Source: Ecdyonurus torrentis
Taxonomy: Eukaryota > Arthropoda > Insecta > Ephemeroptera > Heptageniidae
Length of the DNA: 64,000 nucleotides
Direction of reading: 5' to 3'
Assembly: GCA_949318235.1 (NCBI GenBank)
Contig: OX439136.1
Location: 14,191,890 to 14,255,889, forward strand
The notes under the pieces were generated by a model that made no database searches, was not told where the DNA came from, and was given only the letters and a program-made list of their open reading frames with translations. The position numbers were made by a program, and so were the translations under genes. Shown here in pieces: positions 13,024 through 27,843 of the stretch. Positions within the stretch are counted from its first letter, which is position 1. Each line of letters opens with the position of its first letter.

Positions 13024-16000
13024 TGAATTTAGAAAGCCTTGGTCCTGCAATGCCACATAAAAGAAAAATTAACAGTTCTTTCATATTTTTATTTCACACC
13101 AGTTTTTTCCACCAGTATGCCCCATTGGAGTAAATTGTAGTTCAGAATAAATCTCTAAAGAAACAGGACATTTCATTTTTTTTTTTATTTTTTTTTTACC
13201 CGCATTAAAACTAGTATTTTTAACTAGAAAACCAAGAGAAAATATGTTTAGTAGAGTAAAATTGAGAGTTTTGGATGAACCATTTAATACATTTTTGATA
13301 TTGTCTATTGAAAAATATATGAGTAGGTATAAATATATTTCTAAAAATTAAGGTATTAGGTTGACTTCATGTAAATAAACTTACTTGGTTCTGGTCCTGA
13401 TTATTAAGTCCTTGTAAAAGTAATTGCTTTGCCATTTTCTCCACCTCTGTTCTATACTGCTTTGCTTGTTTTTGGTCTTCCTCAATTACTTCCAATCCTG
13501 TTAGGTCTACATCTTTAGCCATCTCTTCTGCAATAAACAATTAGTAAAATAATTTGTTAAATGCTATAATATACATTTTGATTCTATTAATAATACCATG
13601 TGTTCTATGTTGTTCATTACATTACTAAATTGATGTAACTTTATTTTAAACATTTACATTTTTATTTGTATTGTTTTAATTGTAAATATCAAGCAAATAA
13701 TGGGGGGGGGGGGGGGGGGGGAAACACAAGTTATATACAGCAAAAGGAAACTGTAATGCATACATCCTATATATTGTTAAAAAATTAAAAAAAAAAAAAA
13801 AAAAAAAAAGTTAAAGAAATTAAAATAACTGTATTTCCCTTCTCTCTCTTTATGGAGCACATAATAAATAAAGCATGTAAAAATAATAAGAGGTTATTAA
13901 GGAAAATACGCCACCATGGTTAGATATGCTAAATTTGATAGTTTCTCATTTGTGCAAGTCTGTAAGGAGTAAGGACTGATGATAGCACACACACACAGTT
14001 TTTCTTGAAGTTTAGTGCTGAAAGTTATCATATGTTCTAATTTTTTATCTCTGTGCTATACAACTCTCTTCAATATGGAAGGCCTTTGCTAGTTTTCTCC
14101 TATACCTTTCTTTCAAATTTCATCATGTATAAATAATAATAAAGAGAAAATGTCATTATGATGAGGAAAGCTATGTATAACATTATAAGTTATAACTAAA
14201 GCTTTGTGTCACGTGAGAACTCAAACTCTCCATAGAGCTTCGTACTGTGGTAAGGCCCTTGCTGGTATTTTTTTTTCTTTAATACTCATCCTAGCAATGT
14301 CCCCCCCCCCCCCCTTTGTCATTGGTCATTGCAATGATAATGATATGACTTTTGTTAATGTAATTCCATAACATTTTGATGTTTTTGAGGGAAATAAACC
14401 ATGATGGTTAGGTATGATCACAGCTCTGGCCATAGTTTGAAAACAATTTGTATTGGCAACCCGCAACCACACTATGCTATTTTTATGAGAAAACACTGCC
14501 CGATTCAAACTAGTGGCCAGAGCTGTACAACAACTTACCTAATTCATTTAAAGTCTGAGCTGCCTTAGTCAGCTCTGTGCTCCCACTCATCATGTGTGAT
14601 TGAAGCCTACGTGACAAATGAGAAATACGAATGACACGTCTCAGTAAGTCACATGTCGCATGAAGTCGCGTTAACATCAAAGTCTGGGTCTGAATTTTAT
14701 TGTAAGGTTCTACAATCTTGCCTCTCAGACGTTCTACTGCACTTAGAAGGCACTGAAAATACATAACACAATATCAAATGAAACTCATTTACTGTATTAG
14801 TTTTTTAATATTATTGAAGGTGATACTGTATGCAATATTAAGGAAAATATAGCAGTAAAATATCTTATATTTCTCGTATATGCTCATAGTTATGTTTAAG
14901 TTTAACCGAATATAAAATATCTGAATAATACTGTACCTGAATATGAGACTGCATGACAGTAAGAACACCTTCTAATTTTTCAATCCATGTTGCTTGAGAT
15001 AACAGATCTTCATAATGATCTGTTACTTGACGTTGAAGTTCTTTATCTAGTAAGCTGATACCTGAAATTGAAAAAAATATTATTATAAAGTCTCTAGAAA
15101 ATAACAAAGTACTCTCACTCCCATAAGAATCACAGTACTGTATATTAAAGGTGTAGAACACCTTGAACAAAAAACTTACCTAATATCCCAACATACCTAA
15201 ATATATCAACCTTAATTTGGCCGGAGCCATTGATTTCTAATTTATTTTCCATTTACAAAATGACAGCTGAGTGTTTGAGACGTCACAGCTCACTAGTCCA
15301 CATGCGCGGAAACAGGCAAGCTGTGACGTCACAAACACGCAGCTGTCATTTTGTAAATGGAAAATAAATTAGAAATCAATGGCTCCGGCCAAATTAACGT
15401 TGATATTTAGGTATGTTAGGATATTAGGCAAGTTTTTTGTTTAAGGTGTTCTATGCCTTCATCAATTTGTTTTTTATTGTTAAGTTGTCATGGTTGCCTT
15501 TTAACTGCATCTTATTTGAGTGAGGGTTTTAATAATGGTTTTCATTATTATTTTTAAAAATTGTGTAATATAATATGATTAAAAATCAAAGCTTATATCA
15601 CCAAATATGCATTAAAAAACGTTTAATGCAGTGTCTTTCAAAAGACATATCAGTACGTAGGTCTTATATATTTAAACCATTATATTTTAAGATTAACATG
15701 TAATACAGTATATTATGTATATACTGTACTATAGGGTGGTTTCATTCATGTTAAAGTCGACGTCATAAGTGAGTACTAAATAACATTGGCTGGTATAGGA
15801 AAATGGTACATTTTGCCGGTTTAAAAATACTTCGCGATTTTTTTGAGAGCATTGATGCTGTTAACAGGTTGAATTAGTACCTCAAGTATGCCAGAAAAAT
15901 AATAATAAGCAAAAAAATATCTTATTTCCAACGAAAATAGCCGAAAACTATGTTTGCCCTATACTGAGCAATGTTATTCATTACTCAAGATGAGCATCGA

Positions 16001-16857
16001 AAAGCACTCAGAATGACGTCATGCGCAGCGTTGCCAGGTTGAAAATGTTTCAGAGCGCCAGAAGACTGGCGCGAAAGCGCCATAAGCGCCGCAGGCAAAA
16101 AATTTATAGGGCCACGCCCACTTTTGGCCCGGACACGCCCACTTTCGGCCCTTTTTGCCCTCAAAAAGGGACCTTTTGGGGGCGTAACAGTGGCGCTTTG
16201 GCGCAAGCGCCACCGCCTTTGAGCGCCACAGGCCTCGTCAGAGCGCCATTATGGCGCTTAAGCGCCACACCTGGCAACGCTGGTCATGCGCACACACCCT
16301 TAAAATCATGCTTAAAATTATCAAACAGTGGCGTTGTCAGGATTTTGCAACGGGAGGGGTCCCGTGTCTAGAGTGATTATACAGGTTAACAAACCCCTTT
16401 ACCTTTACCCATGGTTTTTCAGACTTGACATGGGGAAGGGGGGTCCGGATCCCCCCCCCCCCCCCCCAATACTATTTTGATCAATCTCCCCTTCAGGCCC
16501 TTCATACGCCCCTGTCCCCTGTTATGTGACTCACCTTCTGTCAGTTTTGCAAGTTGTTCCGAAACTGCGAGTCCATGAGAGATTTGTTCATGAAGTTTTA
16601 CATCATATTTCCCATTGAGAAAAACACTCAGGAACTCTAAAGGTAAGAAAAATTATGAAAGAACAAATTAAGCACATAAAAATGAACATAAAATTTTATT
16701 TAAAAAATAATAAATACATAATGGACTAAACAATGGAAATGTATGGAACACCCGGCTTTACAAATCACCACGATAATCTTATTTACTATAGTTATTTTCC
16801 AAATTATCTCTTACCATCTTCCTCTATTTTGGTCCAAAAGCTTTCTTCAGATGTCAT
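7716..16857 (-). CDS. COG5: Conserved oligomeric Golgi complex subunit 5 (complete, 14 exons)
   Basis: COG5 belongs to lobe B of the COG vesicle-tethering complex, which guides retrograde intra-Golgi transport on the cytosolic face of the Golgi (family knowledge). Exons in transcript order are 16815-16857, 16535-16636, 14937-15061, 14539-14752, 13385-13527, 12733-12892, 11752-12003, 11284-11449, 10878-11155, 10153-10396, 9467-9595, 9299-9407, 8314-8514 and 7716-7904. All use GT-AG borders and total 2355 nt, giving 784 residues, slightly shorter than the roughly 840 of vertebrate COG5. The start is the first ATG ([14 protein letters not shown]). Family blocks seen are [13 protein letters not shown] near 15-27, [14 protein letters not shown] near 100-113, [13 protein letters not shown] near 417-429, [11 protein letters not shown] near 588-598 and [18 protein letters not shown] just before 656. 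There is no signal peptide or membrane segment, as expected for a soluble tether subunit. Introns are loaded with MITEs, but no exon is broken. Confidence 0.95.
8588..9092. repeat. Family E element in COG5 intron 12
   Basis: Long TIRs of about 100 nt run inward from TTATGAAA on the left and TTTCATAA on the right, including AGCTAGGTGAAGATCTTGAT and GTTAACAC. They are the diverged relatives of the ends at 6068-6500. It is about 505 bp with no coding capacity and abuts a family F copy. Confidence 0.75.
9094..9244. repeat. MITE family F copy in COG5 intron 12
   Basis: Ends are ATACTCGACTCAAAAAACCT and GGCTTTTTGAGACGAGTAT, with an internal GGCGGCTGGGCAATACCGTA. A second copy at about 49767-49912 aligns over the whole length. 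Confidence 0.75.
9812..9878 (+). repeat. Solo family E end in COG5 intron 10
   Basis: CTTCTACTGTGGTAAGGCTTTTGCTGG matches the right-hand arm of family E. I did not find a convincing opposite end nearby. Confidence 0.5.
12973..13020. repeat. (GA)n microsatellite in COG5 intron 5
   Basis: About 48 bp of uninterrupted GA on the + strand, about 80 bases from the exon ending at 12892. Confidence 0.95.
14056..14275 (+). repeat. Two solo family E ends, same orientation, in COG5 intron 4
   Basis: CAATATGGAAGGCCTTTGCTAG at about 14073 and CGTACTGTGGTAAGGCCCTTGCTGG at about 14235 both match the right arm of family E. They point the same way, so they do not bound one element. Confidence 0.5.
14420..14526 (+). 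repeat. MITE family A copy beside the donor of COG5 exon 4
   Basis: Ends are CAGCTCTGGCCATAGTTTGA and TCAAACTAGTGGCCAGAGCTG with the core GGCAACCCGCAACCACACTA. It ends about 12 bases short of the exon boundary at 14539. A short internal deletion makes it about 107 bp. Confidence 0.85.
15149..15459. mobile_element. Palindromic MITE family C copy in COG5 intron 2
   Basis: It is a near-perfect inverted repeat of about 150 nt per arm, from AGGTGTAGAACACCTTGAAC to GGTGTTCTATGCCTT. TTAA precedes it at 15145-15148; the right TTAA has mutated to TTCA. Arms include TTTGGCCGGAGCCATTGATT and its complement. The short loop region carries GACGTCACAGC and GCTGTGACGTCAC. Confidence 0.85.
15731..16300 (-). 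repeat. MITE family B copy in COG5 intron 2, interrupted by a hAT-like element
   Basis: It runs from ATAGGGTGGTTTCATTCATG to CACACACCCTT, in reverse orientation to most copies. The portions 15731-16025 and 16283-16300 make one copy once the 257-bp insertion is set aside. Confidence 0.8.
16026..16282. mobile_element. 257-bp hAT-like MITE nested in family B
   Basis: The TIRs are CAGCGTTGCCAGG and CCTGGCAACGCTG, flanked by an exact 8-bp duplication GTCATGCG at 16018-16025 and 16283-16290. The interior is GC-rich, with many GCGCCA words inverted across it. ORFs here are by-products of this composition, not a transposase. Confidence 0.9.
16326..16514. repeat. Possible hAT-like fragment beside COG5 exon 2
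   Basis: It starts CAGTGGCGTTGTCAGGA and ends TTCATACGCCCCTG, a pair of ends often seen in hAT-type elements, and includes a C-tract at about 16450-16467. No target duplication was found. It ends about 20 bases from the exon starting at 16535. Confidence 0.45.
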
Positions 16858-18642
16858 TTTGATGATATATAACGAAAACAAAACTCATTAATAGCAAGAA
16901 ATTTGATAAATAACAGGAATATCGTCGACGTGTTCAAAATTTACGAATTTTACACAGCTGACAAAACAAATGCCAACATAAAAAAGTTAAAATATTTCTA
17001 AAATTTTTACTTTTTTTTTTTCTGCAATATCATAATATTGTATTACAATTCCGAGTGCAAAAATATTCCAAATTTTTCTTGGAGAATACAATTTTAATTG
17101 AACCAAAAACTGTGTAGTTTAGTGTTTAATTTGCCAAAAAAAAATTAAAAAAAAAAAGTTTGCTTGCTAAAAGCTGCCATCTGCAGGACAACTTTGAAAT
17201 TACTAAGTGCCTGAAAGATAGGCAACTTATTCAACACCATTATGATGACAAAGGTTTACTTGAGAGCGACCTTTTTTATGGATACTAGGTTTTACTTAAA
17301 CATTTTTCTATTGTATAGTGTATGATAAATATCCATATGGTGGTGCCGAATTAATAATTATTATCTTTCTAACTTTTTTTAAAGAGTATTGTATTTATTA
17401 ATGTTTCGTATCTGAAATTCAGAAATTAACTCGCGCAATATAATATACACTTTTTTTTTTTTTTTTTTTTTTTTTTTTGTTATTTGTTATTTGAAATGCA
17501 ACTTTATAATTATTCTAAAAATATCAAGACCTGTGACCATAAGATGAGCTTTAAAAAAAATTATCTTGCTGAAACGTTACCGAAGTATTTCAAAAATTCG
17601 TTATTTAAAAATTACAATGTGACCATGCAGTGACCACAATTTTTTGGCATATGTTTATTGCAGCGCTGTTATAAGCATCGCACTATATAGAGAAATGATC
17701 GTACTGGTGCGGGGGAAAAAAAAAAGTTTATCTGCCTTTATAAATTTTATAATTTCTGATTTCACCGAAGAAATTTTCTGTTTTTATATTTTAATTGTTT
17801 AACAGCTAGCGTTACGTTACGTAGCTATTAAATTTAAATGTTTAATTATAAATCCTGAAATAGCTTTTGTAAATAATTTGGCCTATATATCTCCGTTATT
17901 GAAATCGCTACCAAATAATTTTGAAATAATTTAGTAGTAATTAAAAAAATTATTTTCAATCAGTTTTATGGACTTATTAAATTTTATTGTAAATGTTAAT
18001 GTTAAATGTAAATGTTACTTATTATTAATGTAAAAGTTAAGTGAAAACAACGACAAAATAAATAAACATTTTCAGAGAAGAATAAAATTGTTTATTAAAA
18101 TTAAATCAAATAATGCATTGAAAATATAAATTTTAAATCTTATAAAAAAATTTGTTGTAAAGAGAAAATAAAGTTTTGTTAAAAAGTCACAAACAACACA
18201 ACCCATGGGAAATCAGTGTAAAAAATATATTGTGTGATAAGAATAACGTTGTTATCAGTAAAAATTCATCTTTTCTTTTTTTTTCTTCATGTGTTAAGAG
18301 TAAATTTTGCCCTGGAGAACCTTTTGAAAACGCCTTCAATAAGAGTTTGTTTGTTAAAGTTTTAACACACAGTATAGAGAAACTTCAAGATCTAGCCTGT
18401 ATTAGTGTGTTTCTCTGTTTTATATATCTTTATATAGAAACTTTTCCATCTTTTGTAAACTTGTTGTATATCACTTCGAAAATATATATATAAAAATACA
18501 TATTTTTGTTAAAAGAAAAATAAATCATGCAGAAAATAACTTAAAAAAAGAATTTCCTTTCTAGAAAAAAAAAATATATATTTTGCAGTGAATGACCACC
18601 ACAAATATGTTGCTCTCTTTTTTTAGCAATATTGAGAGAGCC

Positions 18643-18713
<71 letters not shown>

Positions 18714-19960
18714 AATTAAAAAAAAAAGTACATGACAATATTTTCCAATTTACGAGCCTATTTTAGATTAATCTATATAACAATTATAATTAAAAATAAT
18801 TAATATAATGAGTTGAAGGTGAGAACAAAAATATATAATTATGTTACAAATATAGTAACTATAAATACGATGTTATTAAATGTAAAGAATTTAAAAATTA
18901 TTCTGTCTATAGTACTTTTAAAATAAATTAATGATAATATAATTATAATAATATTAACAATAATATACGATTTCATTAAGTTTATAGTGATACTACTCGG
19001 TAAATCAGAATTTCTGCACACCCCACATGGGAAGTATAGTCTCCACGGGAGATTTTTTTTTTTTTAAAGTTTCTATTTACAAGCGGAAATCCACACCGTT
19101 TCCAGCCGCAGCTCGTGAAGCAGTGTGCATTTTTTCCCCCTAGCGAGTGCATAGTGTGGTAATAAATAGTATTAAAAGTAATGCGATTTCAAAATGTTGA
19201 TTTTTTGTTTTAATTTTTATAGTGTAAATAAATACTAAATAGTATTAATAATTATGGGATTTTATGTATTAATAAACATGTATTCAACATTATTTTTATC
19301 TATACAACTTTCCACGATCATGCCTTTTAAACTGTTTATTTTATATTTTATCACTGACAGTTATATTAACTGGGATAATATTACTTACGTATTATTTTTT
19401 TAAATTCTCATTTTTTTTTTTTTTAAGAAAATGCTTTAAAATATTATATCGCATACAAAATAGAAATTTGATAAAATTTACCAATCCTAGACTTTTTGGG
19501 GAGGTGGTGCGCACCGTAGACCATTACCGACTTTTTATTGATATATTTAATAATTATAAGTTATAATGCACTCTTTTATATCAGTAAAATATTCCACGGT
19601 ATTTCTCCTCATGAATATATTTTTATTGCATATAATATGCAGTGTATTATTCTTCATCTAAACATTTTTGGTTTAACTTGTATAGTTAAATGACAAAAAT
19701 TAGTAAATAAACATAATTATTATTCTAATAGTATGATAATGATAATTAATTCTATATAAAATGCTATGTATATGTTTCAAATATAAGATTTAAAAAAAAA
19801 AAAGTATTTTAGTGTTATTTTTTTACGAGAGAGGCTGAGTAGGAGAAGAGTGATGTGCGTGGAAGTGCAGCACAAAGCTGGCACGAGGCGTGTTTGGCTT
19901 GCTGGCTGAGCCTGAGCAGCTATAAGACTATAACCTGACGTGAGTACACCTGTAAGAGGT
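16858..19960. other. Region upstream of COG5, no further gene seen
   Basis: AT-rich with poly-T runs near 17450-17480. It presumably contains the COG5 promoter just above 16857, but I see no confident TATA box or initiator. A 68-bp (GA)n lies at 18643-18710. ORFs of about 100 residues here have no recognisable domain. Confidence 0.5.
18643..18710. repeat. (GA)n microsatellite
   Basis: About 34 uninterrupted GA units on the + strand. Confidence 0.95.
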
Positions 19961-19963
19961 GAT

Positions 19964-20195
19964 CTCTAAGATGTATGCACATGACGTCATGCTGAGTGCG
20001 CTTCGACGCCATATTGGAGCAATGAATAACATTGATCAGCATAATATAAGACAAGCGTGATGTTTTAGCTATTTTCTTTGGAATTTTTTTTTTTTTTTTC
20101 CTTCACATAATTGAGATACTAATTCATTCTGTTAACAGCATCAATTTTCTCAAAAATATTGCTCAGTATTTTCATTTTCAAACTATCAAATGTGT
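19964..20195 (+). repeat. MITE family B copy, 3' end degraded
   Basis: It starts near ATGTATGCACATGACGTCAT and keeps the order CATATTGGAGCAATGAATAA, GAGATACTAATTCA and CTGTTAACAGCATCAA. It then loses similarity before the usual ACCCTAT end. Confidence 0.75.
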
Positions 20196-22231
<2,036 letters not shown>

Positions 22232-23165
22232 TATTTATAATATTTTTTACTCCAAACTCTTATTACGATTTCCTTTTTTATATAACTAGAGTATAATATG
22301 ATAATATAACACTGACAGTAGTATAGATTTTTTTTTTTTTATGAACACTTCATAAAAAAAAGTTTGTTGAAAAAGTATCTTAAAAAAATAAACCATAAAA
22401 AATAATTTTATGCAGTAACACGAAAAGAGAATAATTATATAAATAAAAAAAAGAGTAAAAAAGAAAAAAAAAATGAAAAATGGCGTGACTCATCATTATT
22501 CTCATTTTAAATTAACAAAAGAAGAGAAATTAAAAAAGAAAAAAGTAGTAGTAGTTAGAAAAAAGAAAGAAAGAAAGAAAGTTATAATAAGTATTTTAAC
22601 ACGCGCCAACAGAAAAAGTAGAAGGAAAAATTAATAACTACGTTTCAAAGTAGATAACAACTCTGGCATAAGTGAAGAGGGAGAAACAATTTTTTGAAGT
22701 AGGAAGGAAAAAAAAAAAAAAAAAAAAGTACACATGACTTTACTCTAGTTTTTTTTTTTATTTATCCATGGCAAACCAAAAAGAAAGGTAACATTTTTAG
22801 TAAAATTTGTTTCAGATTATATGAATTTGCGACATAGAATATACAAAGGTTTCTTTTGGGGGGGGGGGGGGGGGATCTATAATTTTTAATTATTTTTATG
22901 ATTTTAGTTGTCATAATATTCTTTTAATTTTAATAAAATACAATTAAAAACTTTTATGGAGCCTGTAATTATTTCGATACTTTATTTTTCTATTGGTAAT
23001 AAAATAAATCGTAAATAATATCATTATTAGCTTAAAACACGTTAAAATATTTCTATAGTATCTCTCATTTAGTAGCTTTCTTTAAAAAAAAAAATAATAA
23101 ATCCCGTGCGCCTTACCGAGAACCTTGAATAATAACAGTGTTTGCACTAAATATAACCTCAAAAT

Positions 23166-23478
23166 AGGTTGTGTGCGCATGACATCATTTTGAGTGCTTT
23201 TCGATGATCTTCTTGAGCAATGAATATACATTGCTCAGCATAGGACAAACGTAGTTTTTGACTATTTTCTTTGGAAAATTAGCTATTTTTTGGTTACTAT
23301 TATTTTTCTTGCAAACTTGAGATACTAATTCAATCTGATAACGGCATCAATGCTTTCAAAAATATTGTAAAGTATTTTTAAACTGGCAAAATGAGTCATT
23401 TCCCTATACTGGTCCATGTTATTCAGCACTCACGTATGGCGTATGGCGTCGACTTTAACATGAATGAAACCACCCTTG
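23166..23478 (+). repeat. MITE family B copy
   Basis: From AGGTTGTGTGCGCATGACAT to AACATGAATGAAACCACCCTT. The core TGACGTCA has decayed to TGACATCA. Length and internal order match the other copies. Confidence 0.8.
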
Positions 23479-24561
23479 CTACATCACCACCACCATACAT
23501 TGCTATATAACGACATTTAAACTATATGTAATTTAGATTAGATTTTAAATTTTTCTAATTGAAGAGAGAGAGAGAGAGAGAGAATAAGATTAATCGATTA
23601 AAATCCTAATGATCTTATATATTTACTTTTCTTCTTCTTTCTATACACTTTTGTGATTTGCATATAAAAAAAGTTTTCAATTTGACATTTTGAAAATCCA
23701 GGCATATAGGCTTTGATATCAATCTAGTAATGGAAGAGAAAATCTCATTGAGAATTTATGGTTTCTCATCTCTTTTCGCGATTGGATATAAGACTGACAA
23801 ATGTCTATCTGCTTTTATATCGATTTAATCTTAAGAAAGATATATATATAGAGAAAATAAGGTAAAGTTTTGTATTTAAACAAAATCTAATATAAATTTA
23901 TTTTAATTATTTTGTTACATTTTTTTTGTATGTGTTTAATATACAAAAATAGTATAATATAATATCTAAAAATATTATTTTAATTAATTTTCTTTTAAAA
24001 TTTATTTAATGAAATGAAACTGTATAATGAAATATTACTGCAATTTTAAAGAATATATTCTTTGTCTATAGACTGGCTTTAAGTCAATATGGATATACAA
24101 TATGAATAGTTATGATAATGCCATGCTCGGAATTTGAAGTTGGGTCAGTACAGCAACGTTCTTAATGTTCTCACTTTTTCTTTGAACGGGTTGGATGTTT
24201 TAAATTTCAAATCCATAGTTTAAGTCAACTTATTTGGTGTGCAGTTTTTTCCCACTTCTGATTAATAACATACAATGCTGGTATTATCCATCGTTTCAAA
24301 AAGGTATAATGCATATTGGGTTCTAAAAATTGAGAAAGAATAAATTGGAAATATTTTTTAATGCTAAAAAAAAAAGAAGTTATTATTGACAGATAATTTT
24401 TGTTTAAAATAATAATAAAAAAAGCTACCTGATGTTCATAAGACTTGGTTATTATATATCATCACGTAAAAAAAGACTATATTATGAATAAGAAGAAGGG
24501 GTTAAGAGGGTGTAGGGAACAAAAGAATAATGAGTCTCCATGCATCCATCACAGTTTTATA

Positions 24562-24564
<3 letters not shown>

Positions 24565-24603
<39 letters not shown>
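24565..24603. repeat. (GA)n microsatellite
   Basis: About 39 bp of GA. An ORF that crosses it is not credible as a gene. Confidence 0.9.
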
Positions 24604-24606
<3 letters not shown>

Positions 24607-25499
24607 CGTATAAGGTACTTTATATCAGAGCTAAAGAGAGTATGCATGTGTCATTTCCCAAATGTTAGATAAGCTTGATAACAAAATAACAGGAAAGAAT
24701 TAAATTTAATACTTAAATTTTTTAAATTTAATCCATATAATGATTAAAAATGTTTTAAATACATAATACATTTTTACCACTTTTTATTTTTGCATCAATT
24801 AAGTCAATTACACATATTGATGAATAGCTATATAGTATTTTTTTACATAATAATCTATAAAAATATTAAAATAACGAAAAATTCATACAAAAATCCAAAT
24901 GATGTAAAAACTAAAACTGTTTCAAAATTAGATACATGCGCTATGATATGTTATAAAGAAATAAAATATATTAAATGTGTACAGTTTTCTGAAACTGTAA
25001 TGTTACGTTCTATAATATTTTTAGAATCTATATTAAACTTGGATAACTCTATTACTTTGGTCTTATAACATATCTTTCTTTTTATCCACTACTACGCCCC
25101 ATTCATCCAGTTTTCTCTCTCTCTCTCTCTACTTCTTTTGTTCTAATTTGAGTAGCGACCATTAGAAAGCATAGTTAGACACGTTTCAAAGATTTTTTTT
25201 ACCCCTCTATATTTCAACTTCTATACTCAACAACTTATATCTTTTTTACTCTGTCCTTTTTTTTTTTTTTTTCTTGTCTGGTGGAAAAAAAGACTTACAA
25301 TTATTTTATGTAGAGTATTATATATAACAAAATATGAGCAATCATAATATACGAGAAAAAGCGACAGAAGTAAGAGAATACTATATAACACTGTGTTGTA
25401 ATTAAAATGATATAATGTTGTAATTAGTATTGTTTTAGATTATTATTTTGTGAAGAATATAATTTATTTCACAACGTATGATAATGGTTTAGAGTAATG

Positions 25500-25501
<2 letters not shown>

Positions 25502-25588
<87 letters not shown>
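25502..25588. repeat. (TA)n microsatellite
   Basis: About 87 bp of uninterrupted TA. Confidence 0.95.
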
Positions 25589-25595
<7 letters not shown>

Positions 25596-25830
25596 TTATA
25601 TGTTAATAATAACGAATTTATTTAAATTTAATGGCGCTAATCGGTGAAGAAATAAGAAATTTTATTGATCCAGGCAGTTCATGAAGCATTCGTAAAAAAA
25701 ATTTCAATTAGCTTTTTTAACACTTAATGTTGTGTTTACGTAGTATCCCTCATGAGACGACTATATTTCTTAATTTTCAAAAATTACCTTATTATAAAAT
25801 CTAATACAATTATATAATCATAAATATTAA

Positions 25831-26138
25831 AGGCGTAGAACACCTTGAACAAAAACGTTGCGTAATATCCTTACAAACCTGAAAATCAACGTTGATTTGG
25901 CCGGAGTCTTTGATTTCTAATTTATTTTCCATTCAAAAAATGCCACTGCCGGTCACTGACGTCATAGCTCGCCGGGTCCACGCGCAAGTAAACCGAGCGC
26001 TCTGTGACGTAAGTGACCGGCAGCAGCATTTTGTGAATGGAAAATAAATTAGAAATCAATGACTCCGGCCAAATCAACGTTGATTTTCAGGTTTGTGAGG
26101 ATATTACGCAACGTTTTTGTTCAAGGTGTTCTACGCCT
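25831..26138. mobile_element. Palindromic MITE family C copy
   Basis: 308 bp from AGGCGTAGAACACC to GGTGTTCTACGCCT, flanked by TTAA at 25827-25830 and 26139-26142. Arms of about 150 nt are nearly perfect complements. The centre is GC-richer and carries CACTGACGTCA and CTGTGACGT. Confidence 0.9.
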
Positions 26139-26991
26139 TTAAGTATAATATTTAAATACTGCATAAAATATGCAACACCTTTATTTGGATTTTATTCAAT
26201 TCCATGTCAAATCATTTCCATGCTCCCAAATAAGTTACTATTTCAAAGTTTTTTTTTTTTTTTTTTTTTTTTTTCCCTTACTCACGGTGGTTTAGTTATA
26301 CTATTTATAAAAAGAAAAATCGTAGTTGAAAAAAACTTTAATATACATTGAATTTTAATAATTCAGAGTGCTAATAAAAAATAAACATACTTTTCTAGTT
26401 GTTTGTTAAAAAGTAATTTTCAACATCTTTTATTATATCGTGATCAAAAGATTTTTTTTTTTTTTTTTTTTTTTGTGCTTTAAAACTACCAAGGGGTAAA
26501 CTTTTTAGTTGCTTGCGTGTAACAAAAAAGTTTGTTTAAAGTAAACAAGGATGCCTTGTTAGCATTTTTATAATAAACAAACATAAAAAAAAAAAAAAAA
26601 TTGATCGACAATTTTCTTTTTATTATATTATGGTAGAATAAAATTTAAATAGTATTTTTGCTAGTATGAAATTCATTATTTTATAATATTTCATACAAGA
26701 CACATATTCTTAAATATTGATTTATGAAGTTTTTGCCATATTTTTAATTATTATTATTTAGTTACAATACTCATGTTTTATTTTTTAAGGATGAAAATAA
26801 AGTACTGTTTAAATATTTTTTTTTTTTTTTTTTTTTTTTGCAGTAATATATGGTAATAGTGGTAATACTAATGCAAGGTTCATAATGCCATGACTAAATG
26901 TAAATGGACGCAGGACTGATAAATAAACCTCACAAAACGTAGACCTCGGTAAGTGATTATTTGCAGCGCTATAAATTGCACCTAACGTTAA

Positions 26992-27302
26992 AGGCGTAGA
27001 ACACCTTAAACAAAAAAAAGTTGTGTAATATCCTAACAAACCTGAAAATCAACATTGATTTGGCCGGAGTCATTGGTTTTTAATTTATTTTCCATTCACA
27101 AAATGCCACTGGCGGTCACTGACGTCACAGCTTGCTTGTTTTACGCGTGCGTAAATCGGGTGAGCTGTGATGTCTGTGACCGCCAGTGGCATTTTGTGAA
27201 TGGAAAATAAATTAGAAAACAATGACTTTGGCCAAATCAATGTTGATTTTCAGGTTTGTTAGGATATTACACAACTTTTTTTGTTCAAGGTGTTCTACGC
27301 CT
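26992..27302. mobile_element. Palindromic MITE family C copy
   Basis: 311 bp with the same ends, flanked by TTAA at 26988-26991 and 27303-27306. It lies about 850 bp from the previous copy. Confidence 0.9.
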
Positions 27303-27812
27303 TTAAGAAAGATGAGTCCAAATATTTGAATAAATATATAAGTAACAATTTTTGATAACATAATTATGATGCATATAATTATAATATATTATATAAAATA
27401 TATATCATCATTTTACAACTTCATGTGAATTTCAATACATATTTTTCTCCCACATGTAACCGTTACAAGGTTTGAATTAATTTCATGCCAGTTTTATACT
27501 TATTGTTACTGTCTTCTTTTAAATTGGATAGTCAACATTTGAATTTCAGATATTTTAGACTTATTTTTTATCAATTATAGCAATAAAATATATGATTAGT
27601 ATGAATTTATTGAATGTAATGTTATTTTGCTAAATATTAAGAACAATTTTTATAACAATAAAAAAATAAATTTTAAAATAATATTATAATTACTTAAACT
27701 AAAATGCATTTGATAATTATAAAATATAATAATAGTAAATTAATTCTTTATTATAATATACATAAAATAATATACGCATACTGTATTAACAATTTTAATA
27801 TTATGAATTACC

Positions 27813-27843
<31 letters not shown>

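Noticed and set aside
16021..16371. 116-residue Arg-rich ORF and two antisense ORFs
   Set aside because: They lie in the GC-rich interior of a hAT-like MITE with inverted GCGCCA words. No transposase motif is present.
18176..18493. 105-residue ORF upstream of COG5
   Set aside because: AT-rich composition, poly-Phe run, no recognisable domain and no splice context.
26037..26351. 104-residue ORF
   Set aside because: Begins in the right arm of a palindromic MITE and runs into a poly-T tract.
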